Assembly: GCA_016869535.1 (NCBI GenBank)
Contig: VGDX01000008.1
Span: forward strand, 60,750 to 124,749
From: Alphaproteobacteria bacterium
GTDB lineage: Bacteria > Pseudomonadota > Alphaproteobacteria > Rhizobiales > Methyloligellaceae
Direction of reading: 5' to 3'
Length of the DNA: 64,000 bases
Below the pieces are notes generated by a model, which did not search any database, was not told the origin of the DNA, and saw only the letters and a list, made by a program, of their open reading frames with translations. A program made the translations under genes and the position numbers. This document shows positions 9,721 to 18,361 of this stretch, in pieces (within the stretch, counting starts at the first letter, position 1; every line of letters begins with the position of its first letter).

Positions 9721-10930
9721 CGGTGAAACTCCTGAGCTCGAAAATGCCGCTGCCGGTCGGCCGGAAGAACAGATCGTATTGGAAGAGGCCGGAGTCGATC
9801 GCCTGCGGCAGGAAGAAGGCGTCGGATTTCACGGCGCCATTGGCGAAGATCACCGGAATGATGGCGTTGGCCGTGCCGAGACCGGGATTGGTGTTGTTCA
9901 CGAGAAGCACGGTCTTGCCGGTGATCTTGCCGTTGACGATGAACTCGTCCGACACCGAACCAGGCCCGCCGAGAAAGGCATCGACCGCAAGGGTCGAGCC
10001 GCCCGAGGCCGCGAAGGTGAGATCCTCGCCGCCGACCGTGTTGGAGATCTCGAATACATCGCCAGCGCGGCCATCGACCATGGAGATCAGGCCTCTATTC
10101 TCGAAGCGCTCGAGATTGATGAACGCGCTTCGCTCGCGCGCGTCCGGATCGGTGACGGCAAGAACCATGCCTCCAGCCTCGTTGCGGAACAGGTCGCCGC
10201 CGCCGCCGAAATCGCTCGTAAGCTTGGTCTCGAACACGCCACCCGCCTGGTTGAAGAAGCGATCGGGACTGTCGGTCAGATCGACGAAACCGGTGATGTG
10301 TCCCGTATTGAAGATCTGCGTGCTTGCGCCGTAGGTATCGATGGCGAGCAAGGAGCTCGCGGAAATCGATCCCGTGTTGACGATGACCATGTCGCTCAGG
10401 AGCGAAAATGCGTACACGCCGGTAGAAAGAGGGCCGCTTGCAAAGAAATTACCGCTGTTCTCGATTGAGATGGGGCTGCCGGCGCCTATAGCGCGTGCGT
10501 CGATGCCGTCGTCCTCACCTGCGATGTTCCCCGCATTGACGATGGCGATCGGGCTGTTGCGTCCGAGCGTAAGGGCGTAGATGCCGTCGCCAGAAAAAAA
10601 CTCCCCTGCGCTCGCAGCGACATCACCGGAGTTGATGATCGAAATCGCGCTCGCTGTTCCTTCAGCGACGGCAAAGATGCCGTCGCCCAACGATTTGATA
10701 GGGCCGGAATTGGTGATCTCGATCGGGCTGCCGGCACCGAGGCTGTTGGCGAAAAGACCAGCATTACCCGAGTCGATCGCGCCCGCGTTGCCGATGGCAA
10801 TCGGACTGTTGCGGCCGAGCGTAAGGGCGAAGACGCCGAAGCCCACGGAATAGTACGTTCCCTCACCAGCGATTTGCGGTCGGCGCGGGCGCGATGCGGC
10901 AATGGCATTGGTTGTGGCCGCGCGCGGCAT
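8699..10930 (-). CDS. Autotransporter-like protein, truncated copy without a signal peptide (possible pseudogene)
   Basis: The frame encodes about 740 residues: a short passenger of repeats around SPI.I.NSG.I (about residues 25-250 of the ATG version), a linker, and a C-terminal autotransporter beta-barrel of about 280 residues ending in the outer-membrane signature KAGMRVAW. The barrel and linker are almost identical to those of the upstream gene at 11169-14885. No signal peptide is present in this frame. The block corresponding to the signal-peptide region of the long copy is recognisable at about 10870-11020 but lies in another frame, with no matching ATG. I list the first plausible ATG (10930); the open frame extends to 11137. 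It is either a decayed gene or a silent barrel donor for the long copy. Confidence 0.6.
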   Translation of the reverse strand: MPRAATTNAIAASRPRRPQIAGEGTYYSVGFGVFALTLGRNSPIAIGNAGAIDSGNAGLFANSLGAGSPIEITNSGPIKSLGDGIFAVAEGTASAISIINSGDVAASAGEFFSGDGIYALTLGRNSPIAIVNAGNIAGEDDGIDARAIGAGSPISIENSGNFFASGPLSTGVYAFSLLSDMVIVNTGSISASSLLAIDTYGASTQIFNTGHITGFVDLTDSPDRFFNQAGGVFETKLTSDFGGGGDLFRNEAGGMVLAVTDPDARERSAFINLERFENRGLISMVDGRAGDVFEISNTVGGEDLTFAASGGSTLAVDAFLGGPGSVSDEFIVNGKITGKTVLLVNNTNPGLGTANAIIPVIFANGAVKSDAFFLPQAIDSGLFQYDLFFRPTGSGIFELRSFTGPGALLLPQLITATQDIWHQGSSTWFDRTADLRVLLAGGASPTAYDPNGGYVDGAAAGPISFTPAVWARGSGAWLDRDGSETVNAFGRNYTFDLSRDLDVLDWQMGLDLGHRDLLAPGDILVFGVLGGFVGAGLDYDQLARQFDFSGGQVGGYATYLRGGLFVDTLLNAHLLEMDTEALGMPRSLDANTLGLRTDTGYRFGSFNGGAFIEPLATIEVLWSDIDGFTNSGNRVSFDDEANVRGRLGLRAGTSYPVWNGTTMEPFVIGSLWGHLSGDNQATLVSSGTTFRFEDNLDDVWGEVSAGVNFFNPSAGTAVFAKLDVTFGDDVEGIGGKAGMRVAW

Positions 10931-11168
10931 GCAGGCCTTGCACGCTGGCCGCTGCGAACCGACCGGTTCCCGCACGGATGGCCCAAATGGACAGCCCCCC
11001 ACGGCCGGCGCCACCATGTGTGCCCTTGCCGCGATTCCAATATCTAGGGCCGCGCGAGCCGGAGCCGCTAGTGCCGCCGGGCCACACTGCCAGGGAATTC
11101 TGCTGTGCCGGGCCGGCCTAAACCCCTTTCTGAGCAAGGATTTGGGCGCTCAAGCCGGTCCAGAGGAC

Positions 11169-14100
11169 CTACCAGGCGACGCGCATGCCGGCTTTGCCGC
11201 CGATGCCGTCGACCTCGTCGCCGAAGGTCACGTCGAGCTTGGCGAATACGGCGGTGCCGGCGCTCGGGTTGAAGAAGTTGACGCCTGCCGACACCTCGCC
11301 CCACACATCGTCGAGATTGTCCTCGAAGCGGAAAATGGTGCCGTTCGAGACGAGTGTCGCCTGATTGTCGCCGGAGAGATTGCCCCACAAACTGCCGATC
11401 ACGAACGGTTCCATCGTGGTGCCGTTCCAGACCGGATAGGAGGTGCCGGCTCTGAGGCCGAGACGACCGCGCACATTGGCCTCGTCGTCGAAGGAGACGC
11501 GGTTGCCGCTATTGATGAAGCCGTCGATGTCCGACCACAGCACTTCGATGGTGGCCAGAGGCTCGATGAACGCGCCGCCATTGAACGAACCGAAGCGGTA
11601 GCCGGTGTCTGTGCGCAAGCCGAGCGTATTGGCATCGAGTGAGCTCGGCATGCCGAGAGCGGCGGTATCCATTTCCAAAAGATGCGCATTGAGCAGCGTA
11701 TCGACGAATAGCCCACCGCGCAGATAGGTGGCATAGCCGCCGATCTGGCCGCCCGAGAAATCGAATTGCCGGGCAAGCTGGTCGTAGTCGAGCCCCGCGC
11801 CGACAAAACCGCCGAGCACGCCGAATACCAGAATATCGCCGGGCGCTAAGAGATCGCGGTGGCCGAGATCGAGACCCATCTGCCAGTCCAGCACGTCGAG
11901 ATCGCGGCTGAGATCGTAAGTGTAGTTCCTCCCGAAGGCGTTGACCGTCTCGCTGCCGTCGCGGTCGAGCCAGGCGCCTGAGCCTCTGGCCCATACCGCC
12001 GGGGTGAAGGACGTTGGCCCGACAGCGGCGCCGTCAACGTAGCCGCCATTGGGGTCGTAGGCCATGGGCGACGTCCCGCCGGCCAGCAGCACCCTGAGAT
12101 CCGCCGAACGATCGAACCAGGTCGATGAGCCCTGGTGCCAGATATCCTGCGTGGCGGTGATCAGCTGCGGCAGCAACAGAGCGCCGCCGCCGGGGAAGCT
12201 CCGCAATTCGAACAGCCCGCTATTCACCCGCTGGAAGAACAGGTCGTAGTCGACCAGGCCGGCGTCGATTGGTTCTGGCAGGAAGAAGGCGTTGGCCTTC
12301 ACCTTGCCGCCGACGAACACCACCGGAATGCCTTCGGGGTTGAAGGAGCCGCCGCCGAAATTGGTGTTGTTGACCGTGACCAAGGTCTTGCCCTTCACGT
12401 CGCCGTCGATGATGAAAATGTCGGATCTGGACCCGGGGCCGCCCAGGAAGCTGTCGACCGCAAGCGTCGAGCCGCCAGAAGCGTTGAAGACAATGCCGCC
12501 ATTATAGAAATAATCGTTCGCCGGGCCGGGGTTATTGGAAATGCGGAACGCATCTCCCACCAGCCCGTTTTGCATGCTGATAAGGCCGCGGTTGTCGAAG
12601 CGCTCCAACCCGATGAAGCGTGTCAGATTGAGCACAGTCTCGTGTGACTTCGGGGTGACGAGCACCGTGCCGCCTTGCTCGTTGACGAACAGATCGTCGC
12701 CGTCGCCGAAATTACTCGTGAGCAAAGCCTCGAAGGTGCCGCCCCGCCGGTTGATGAACGTGTCGTTTTCGTCGGTGAGATCGACGAAGCCTCTGATGAG
12801 TCCCGTGTTGTAGACCAGGGCGGTAGCGCCATTGATATCGATGGCCCGGTACGTGCCGCTGGATATGTAGCCGCTATTGACGACTGTCGTGCCGGTGAGG
12901 CTATCGGCATAAATGCCGGCGCCGGGACCGCCATAGAACAAGTAATCACCCCCGCCGGCACCGAACACCGATCCGGAGTTGACGATGACAAGCGGACTGT
13001 TCACGTCGTTCGTCGACGCAAAAATACCCACGCCAGGCCCGTTGGTGGCTACAGCCCTAATATCGGCGCTGTTTACGATGCGCAGAGGCTGGCCAGCACC
13101 TTCGGTTAGAGCGAGAATGCCTGCGGCCAGTTCTCGGCCTTGGACGTTAATGTCACCGTGGTTCTCAATTCTCAGACGGCCACCGAAAGAGTTGGCAAGT
13201 ATGCCGATGCCAAGGCCGCCTGCCACGTCGAGGTTTCCGCGGTTGAAGATGTCGGTCGAGGCATCGTCCACGTTCACAACAATGCCTGCGGCAATAAGCG
13301 AAGATTCCACTTTGATATCGCCGCTGTTGCGGAGGCCGATCGGGCTAGAGGCACCACCGAAAGAATTGACTAGAATGCCGGCAGCCTGGCCGTTGGCACC
13401 TAGGCCGCGCGAGGTCAGGTGCCCGCTGTTCCGAATGGTGACGGGACTATCCGCATTGAAAGTCTGGGCAGATATGCCCAAGGTATAGGTACCATAGGTG
13501 ATGATGTTGCCTCTATTCCTGATGCTGAGAGGACCGCTGAGGCCGTCAACCAGCCCACGAATGCCGAGTGCATAACCTGCGCCGCCATCCACTTCGATGT
13601 CGCCGCTATTGAGGATGTCGACGAAGCCGGTACCGGCAACGCGTCCGAAAATGCCAAACGCATTCTGGGGTCCGGATGAATTGATGTCGCCGCTGTTATG
13701 GATAATGACCGGGCTGTTGGAGCCGAATGCGTCGCCGAAGATGCCGCCGTTCAGAAGGCTGTAAACACCACCGCCTCTCGTCCTGATGTTGCCCGAATTC
13801 ACGATGAAGAGGGGGCTGTCGTCACCACGCGTCTCGCCGAAGATGCCCGTGGCATCTCTGTTTCTCGACAGCGCAGTGATATCGCCGCCATTCACGATGC
13901 TGATGGGGTTGTTTATCGGACCATTGGTACGGGCGTAGATACCGAAGGCAGCGCCATAGGGCCCGGTCGTTCTAGAAATAATGTCTCCGCCGTTCACGAT
14001 GCTGACGGGGCTGTCGACATTACCTATCCCGTTGGTAACGACATTGATGCCGAATGTACTCGCGTCAGTGCTGAACCAGTAAATGCCGCCGCCGTTCACC

Positions 14101-14885
14101 ACACTGATCGGGCTGCGGGATCGATAGCTATTCGCCTCGATACCGCTGCTTCTGATGATGCCGCCGACGCCGGTAATGTCGCCCTCGTTCACGATGCTGA
14201 CCGGGCTGTCATAGCCGGTGGTCTGGCCGAGGAGTCCGAAGACTAATATCCCCCCGTTCGAATGTATCTCGCCGCTGTTCTCGATGCTGACCGGGCTTCT
14301 GTCGCCTGCCGTCGCCGCGCTGATACCGAAAGAGGTGGCGAGGCCCTCGGTGGTCGCGACTATGTCGCCAGTATTCAGAACCGCGATGGGACTGTCGTCA
14401 GCTCTGGTAAAAGTGAAAATGCCAGTGGCGTTGCCGGTCTCTGATGTAACGGTGATATCGCCCCGGTTCTCGATGCCGATGAAGCTTCGAACGTTGGCTG
14501 CGCCTTCAGAGACGGCAAAAATGCCGTTAGTATAATTGACGTTGTTGGTGACCAGATCGCCGCTGTTGAAGAGCTCGATGTAACCGTCCGGCGCATTCGT
14601 ATAGAGATAGATGGCGTAGGCGGCGCCGTTGCGCGGATCGTTGTTCACGCAGACGATCGAGTCGGCGACGTTCTCGAAGATCGGATTTGGCGGCGCCGGG
14701 GCACCCGCCTGGCAGTCAACCGTGGCATGAGCCGGTGCGGGCGCCAGCAAGCCGGCAAGCAGAAGCGTCGAGGCGAGTGCCGTGCCGCGCAGCAGAGAAA
14801 GGCGATCGGCATGTCTCAGTTGCGGCTGAAATAGCAAAGGTCGCGGCTTGGCCTGGCGTGCAGGTTTTGCACGTCCACGGCGCAT
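11169..14885 (-). CDS. Autotransporter with repeat-rich passenger (type V secretion)
   Basis: A 1238-residue outer-membrane autotransporter. A long N-terminal signal peptide with a hydrophobic core (ASTLLLAGLLAPAPAHA) is followed by a passenger of about 24 to 30 loosely repeated units built on SPVSIVNGGDI and GIFA.T.G, which would fold as a beta-helix. A linker and a beta-barrel of about 280 residues follow, ending in KAGMRVAW. I chose the ATG at 14885 (MRRGRAKPARQ) rather than the TTG at 14921, because an AGAGG lies before it. The ligand is unknown; such passengers are usually adhesins or surface-layer factors. It forms a tandem pair with the truncated copy at 8699. Confidence 0.88.
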   Translation of the reverse strand: MRRGRAKPARQAKPRPLLFQPQLRHADRLSLLRGTALASTLLLAGLLAPAPAHATVDCQAGAPAPPNPIFENVADSIVCVNNDPRNGAAYAIYLYTNAPDGYIELFNSGDLVTNNVNYTNGIFAVSEGAANVRSFIGIENRGDITVTSETGNATGIFTFTRADDSPIAVLNTGDIVATTEGLATSFGISAATAGDRSPVSIENSGEIHSNGGILVFGLLGQTTGYDSPVSIVNEGDITGVGGIIRSSGIEANSYRSRSPISVVNGGGIYWFSTDASTFGINVVTNGIGNVDSPVSIVNGGDIISRTTGPYGAAFGIYARTNGPINNPISIVNGGDITALSRNRDATGIFGETRGDDSPLFIVNSGNIRTRGGGVYSLLNGGIFGDAFGSNSPVIIHNSGDINSSGPQNAFGIFGRVAGTGFVDILNSGDIEVDGGAGYALGIRGLVDGLSGPLSIRNRGNIITYGTYTLGISAQTFNADSPVTIRNSGHLTSRGLGANGQAAGILVNSFGGASSPIGLRNSGDIKVESSLIAAGIVVNVDDASTDIFNRGNLDVAGGLGIGILANSFGGRLRIENHGDINVQGRELAAGILALTEGAGQPLRIVNSADIRAVATNGPGVGIFASTNDVNSPLVIVNSGSVFGAGGGDYLFYGGPGAGIYADSLTGTTVVNSGYISSGTYRAIDINGATALVYNTGLIRGFVDLTDENDTFINRRGGTFEALLTSNFGDGDDLFVNEQGGTVLVTPKSHETVLNLTRFIGLERFDNRGLISMQNGLVGDAFRISNNPGPANDYFYNGGIVFNASGGSTLAVDSFLGGPGSRSDIFIIDGDVKGKTLVTVNNTNFGGGSFNPEGIPVVFVGGKVKANAFFLPEPIDAGLVDYDLFFQRVNSGLFELRSFPGGGALLLPQLITATQDIWHQGSSTWFDRSADLRVLLAGGTSPMAYDPNGGYVDGAAVGPTSFTPAVWARGSGAWLDRDGSETVNAFGRNYTYDLSRDLDVLDWQMGLDLGHRDLLAPGDILVFGVLGGFVGAGLDYDQLARQFDFSGGQIGGYATYLRGGLFVDTLLNAHLLEMDTAALGMPSSLDANTLGLRTDTGYRFGSFNGGAFIEPLATIEVLWSDIDGFINSGNRVSFDDEANVRGRLGLRAGTSYPVWNGTTMEPFVIGSLWGNLSGDNQATLVSNGTIFRFEDNLDDVWGEVSAGVNFFNPSAGTAVFAKLDVTFGDEVDGIGGKAGMRVAW
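12880..14560 (-). repeat. Degenerate tandem repeats in the autotransporter passenger
   Basis: Units of roughly 25 to 30 codons recur, each containing a version of (S)P(V/I).I.N.GDI followed by a Gly-Ile-Phe/Ser-Ala stretch. Spacing and sequence vary, so this is protein repeat structure rather than identical DNA repeats. The truncated copy carries about seven similar units at 10400-10850. Confidence 0.75.
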
Positions 14886-15082
14886 CAGCCGCCTCTGGGC
14901 TTTCCGCAAAGGATGGCCCAAAATGTCGTCCCCCCACTGGCCGGCCTCAGCCTGACCGCTGCCATAATTTGTAAGGGGGCCGGCCGCCAGTCGGCTTGTG
15001 CAGGTTTGCCACAGTCCCAGGAATTTTTACTTTATGACAAGCACTTCCGGGTGCTTACCTGTTAATTTCAAAAGATAATTTC

Positions 15083-15111
15083 GGCGGCGCCGCTCAGCGC
15101 GTGGCGCCGCC
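15083..15111 (-). terminator. Likely terminator of the TRAP binding-protein gene
   Basis: GGCGGCGCC (15083-15091) and GGCGCCGCC (15103-15111) form a perfect 9-bp stem around the stop codon at 15094. On the minus strand it is followed by GAAATTATCTTTT, a weak U-tract. Confidence 0.55.
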
Positions 15112-16197
15112 ACGCGGGTTCGGTCGCGCCGGGACTTTGGCTGGGGCTGATACCGGGGCGCTGCCTGTCTGCTTCGGGAGGGCTTGCTTGGCGCGGAACT
15201 TCTCGATGTCTTCGAGAACTTCCTGAAAGAAATAATCCCGCCCGCCCTCCTCCTTGGCCAATTCCGTCCAGGCTGACCGCAAGGCTTCGAGCACTTCCTC
15301 CGGCCAGGTCTCAACACGGACGCCTTGCGAGATAAAGCCGCCAAGCGCTTCAGCCTGGAGTTTCGGACTTCCATCGAGAGTCGATTGCAGCAAGTCCTTA
15401 CAAGCGCCCTCGATCAGCTGCCGCTGCTCTTCGGTCAGGGCGTTCCAGCGATCGCGGTTGACGATGAATTCAAGCACCGTCTCGGGCTGATGCCATCCGG
15501 GGACATAGATGAGCTTCACTTTGTCCTGCAGTCCTTGCTCACGGTCTGCGGCGGGCGTGTAAAGCTCCGCCGCGTCGATCTCTTTTTTCGCGAAAGCTTT
15601 CGCCAGGTCCTTACCGGGTACGATCAGGGTGGTGGCGCCGAGCTTGGCCATGACACGCGCGCCGAGCCCGAAGATGCGCATGCGCAAGCCCTCGATATCC
15701 TTCCTGCTCTTGATCTCCTTGGCAAACCAGCCGCCTGTCTCCCCGCCGCCGAAAGCGCATGGCAGTGCATGGACCTTGAAGCCGGCATGGTCATAGAGCT
15801 CCTGATAGAGCGTCCGGCCATTGCCGTCTTTGACCCACGCGAGATAGGTCTTGCCGTCGGGGCCGAAGGGAAACCCGGCGAACAGCGCTGCGGCGGGAAT
15901 CTTCGCCGCCCAGAAGCTCGGCGTGGTGAACCCGGAATCGATGCTGCCGTCTGACACCTTGTCGAGAATGTCATAGGCGTTGATCCCCTCCCCCGGTTGT
16001 TTCACCTCGAGGATGAGTGCGCCTTTGGACCTTTCCTTGATGAGCCTCGCGAGGGCCACCGCCGGCGTGCCGAGGCCGGAAAGATGCCCACCGTAGGCGA
16101 CGGGCATGACGAGGGTCACCGGTTCCACGTTCTCCGCTTTTGCCGTGACGGAGGCAAGCAGCAGCAGCGAAACTGCGGTTATGAATCTTCGTGCCAT
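15094..16197 (-). CDS. TRAP transporter DctP-family substrate-binding protein, orphan
   Basis: A 367-residue periplasmic binding protein of the TRAP (DctP) family, which catches carboxylates or related anions and hands them to a DctQM membrane unit. The signal peptide is residues 1-21. The body has the family segments (GFTTPSFWAAKIPAAALFAG, KDIEGLRMRIFGLGARVMAKLG, AELYTPAADREQGL). In the TRAP family a conserved arginine in the GLRMR region binds the carboxylate. The last about 25 residues are a Pro/Ala-rich tail not typical of the family. No dctQ or dctM lies nearby, so the partner and ligand are unknown. Confidence 0.88.
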   Translation of the reverse strand: MARRFITAVSLLLLASVTAKAENVEPVTLVMPVAYGGHLSGLGTPAVALARLIKERSKGALILEVKQPGEGINAYDILDKVSDGSIDSGFTTPSFWAAKIPAAALFAGFPFGPDGKTYLAWVKDGNGRTLYQELYDHAGFKVHALPCAFGGGETGGWFAKEIKSRKDIEGLRMRIFGLGARVMAKLGATTLIVPGKDLAKAFAKKEIDAAELYTPAADREQGLQDKVKLIYVPGWHQPETVLEFIVNRDRWNALTEEQRQLIEGACKDLLQSTLDGSPKLQAEALGGFISQGVRVETWPEEVLEALRSAWTELAKEEGGRDYFFQEVLEDIEKFRAKQALPKQTGSAPVSAPAKVPARPNPRGGATR

Positions 16198-16395
16198 CTC
16201 TTCCGTTCTGTTCTCACGTTGTTAATCAACGGTTAAACATGCGGTGAAGTTGATGGAATATCTCGGCTTTTCACCCCGGGGCTCTCACTTCCGTTCCGCC
16301 AGCGCTTCGGCTATGGTGCGCTCATCCGCTTGAAACGCAGTATTTTGCCATAGACTACCGGATCCGACGCCAGACCGGCTTGGGGGTGTCAAAGA

Positions 16396-18357
16396 ATGCA
16401 TCTAGCCGTTTGGCTGATCGAACGTCCCCGCTGGTTCAAGCGGACACTCCTTATCCTCAACGACCTCGTGATGCTGAGCATCGCGTTGTGGGCCGCCTAT
16501 TCGCTCAGGCTAAGCACGCTTTACGTCCCTGAGGATCTGGGCAGTGCGCTGCTCATGATCGCAGCGCCGGTCATCGGCGTCATCGTCTTTTACTGGCGAG
16601 GACTCTACAAGCTCGTCACGCGCTTCATCGGTCCCGAAGGCACGATGCGCATATACACGGCGGTGATCATCGCCACCGTGTGCTGGGCCCTCCTCGTGCT
16701 GATGAGCGGCATCTACAGCAATCCGCGGTCGGTGGTCGTGATCTATGGCCTGATCGCCGCCGGGCTTATCCGCCTCAGCCGGCAATGGGCCGGTTCGCTT
16801 CTGATGAGGGCCGCTCCGGAACACAAGCCGGTACGCTTCGACGAAAGGAAGCGCGTGATCATCTATGGCGCGGGCACCGTCGGCATCCAGCTTCTGCGCG
16901 CCCTTAACGAGACCGGCGCCTACGAGACCGTCGCCTTCATCGATAACGACCCTTCCCTCTCCGGCCAGGTCGTGCATGGCGTCAAAGTGGTCCGGCCCGA
17001 GAAGATCGGCAAGGTGATCTCCGAGGCGAATGTGGAGGAGGTCCTGCTCGCCACGCCATCGGCGCTGCGCAGCGAGCGCCGTCTCGCCATCAGGGCGCTC
17101 GAGGCCTATCCCGTTGTGGTGAAGACGCTGCCCGCGCTCGAGGAAATCGCTTCCGGCAATGTCGAGGTCAGCGACCTCAGGCCGATCGACGTCGAAGATT
17201 TGTTGGGGCGCGATCCGGTCGCGCCCGACCTCGAATTGCTGACCGCTCAGGTCCGCGGAAAGGTGGTGATGATTACCGGCGCCGGCGGTTCGATCGGCGC
17301 GGAGTTGACCCGACAGCTTCTGCGCCTTGAGCCTAAGACATTGGTCCTATTCGATATTTCTGAGGCGGCGCTGTACGAGATCGCCATCGAGATCGAGGAA
17401 CTGCAACGCCGGCGCCATAAAGGCGCCGAGCCCGGTCCCGGTGATACGGCCATCGTCCAGATCCTCGGCTCGGTGCTCGACCGCAAGCTCGTCCATCGCA
17501 CCATCGAGGGACTGGGCGTCGAGGTGATCTATCACGCCGCCGCCTACAAGCACGTGCCGATCGTCGAGGCCAATCCCTTCGCCGGGCTGCAGAACAACAC
17601 ATTCGGCACGCTCGTCGTCGCCGAGGCCGCCAAGGAACTCGGCGTCGAGCGTTTCGTGCTGGTGTCGAGCGACAAGGCGGTGCGCCCCACCAATATCATG
17701 GGGGCGAGCAAACGCCTGGCCGAGTTGATCCTCCAGGCGCTGGCGCAGGAACAACCCACGACCATTTTCACCATGGTGCGTTTCGGCAACGTGCTCGATT
17801 CCTCCGGCTCCGTGGTCAGGCTGTTCCGCAGCCAGATCAAGGCGGGAGGGCCGGTGACCGTGACGCACACGGAGGTGATCCGCTATTTCATGTCGATCCC
17901 CGAGGCGGCTCAGCTTGTGATCCAGGCCGGCGCCATGGCGACAGGCGGTGAAGTCTTCGTGCTGGAGATGGGCACGCCGGTGAAAATCGACGACCTCGCC
18001 CGCACCATGATCCGCCTGTCGGGACTAGAAGTGCGCGACGAGGAGCATCCCGAAGGCGATATCGCCATCGAATATATCGGGCTCCGGCGCGGCGAGAAGC
18101 TGTTCGAAGAGCTTCTGATCGGCGAGAATACGACCGGCACCAGCCATCCGCGCATCTTCAAGAATTCCGAGCCGATCCTGCCTTACGAGGAACTCGTCAC
18201 TGCGCTCGAACGGTTCGATGATGCCATTCAGCGGCTCGACCAGGCCGATCTTCAGGATCTGCTGCGCAGAACGGTCGAGGGGTATGAGCCGGCGAGCACG
18301 GTGATGCCGGCATCGGCCAAGGACGAGTGGCAACCTTCCTCGCGCACGCTTCATTGA
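16396..18357 (+). CDS. Membrane-bound NDP-sugar 4,6-dehydratase (WbpM/WreV type)
   Basis: A 653-residue enzyme of the CapD/FlaA1/WbpM group. About four N-terminal membrane segments (residues 15-130) are followed by a first Rossmann-like CoA-binding domain (YGAGTVGIQLL) and a second NAD-binding domain with GAGGSIGAELTRQL near residue 295. The active site has SSDKAVRPTNIMGASKR, where the usual Tyr-x-x-x-Lys is replaced by Met-x-x-x-Lys as in this dehydratase group. These enzymes convert UDP-GlcNAc to the 4-keto-6-deoxy sugar. It is followed at 4 bases by a sugar-1-P transferase and then a reductase, matching the WreV-WreU-WreQ set for QuiNAc. Confidence 0.9.
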   Translation: MHLAVWLIERPRWFKRTLLILNDLVMLSIALWAAYSLRLSTLYVPEDLGSALLMIAAPVIGVIVFYWRGLYKLVTRFIGPEGTMRIYTAVIIATVCWALLVLMSGIYSNPRSVVVIYGLIAAGLIRLSRQWAGSLLMRAAPEHKPVRFDERKRVIIYGAGTVGIQLLRALNETGAYETVAFIDNDPSLSGQVVHGVKVVRPEKIGKVISEANVEEVLLATPSALRSERRLAIRALEAYPVVVKTLPALEEIASGNVEVSDLRPIDVEDLLGRDPVAPDLELLTAQVRGKVVMITGAGGSIGAELTRQLLRLEPKTLVLFDISEAALYEIAIEIEELQRRRHKGAEPGPGDTAIVQILGSVLDRKLVHRTIEGLGVEVIYHAAAYKHVPIVEANPFAGLQNNTFGTLVVAEAAKELGVERFVLVSSDKAVRPTNIMGASKRLAELILQALAQEQPTTIFTMVRFGNVLDSSGSVVRLFRSQIKAGGPVTVTHTEVIRYFMSIPEAAQLVIQAGAMATGGEVFVLEMGTPVKIDDLARTMIRLSGLEVRDEEHPEGDIAIEYIGLRRGEKLFEELLIGENTTGTSHPRIFKNSEPILPYEELVTALERFDDAIQRLDQADLQDLLRRTVEGYEPASTVMPASAKDEWQPSSRTLH

Positions 18358-18361
18358 GACG

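Noticed and set aside
10400..14590. Possible CRISPR array or tandem DNA repeats
   Set aside because: The periodicity is protein repeat structure in autotransporter passengers; repeat units differ at DNA level and spacing is irregular. No CRISPR array is seen anywhere in the window.
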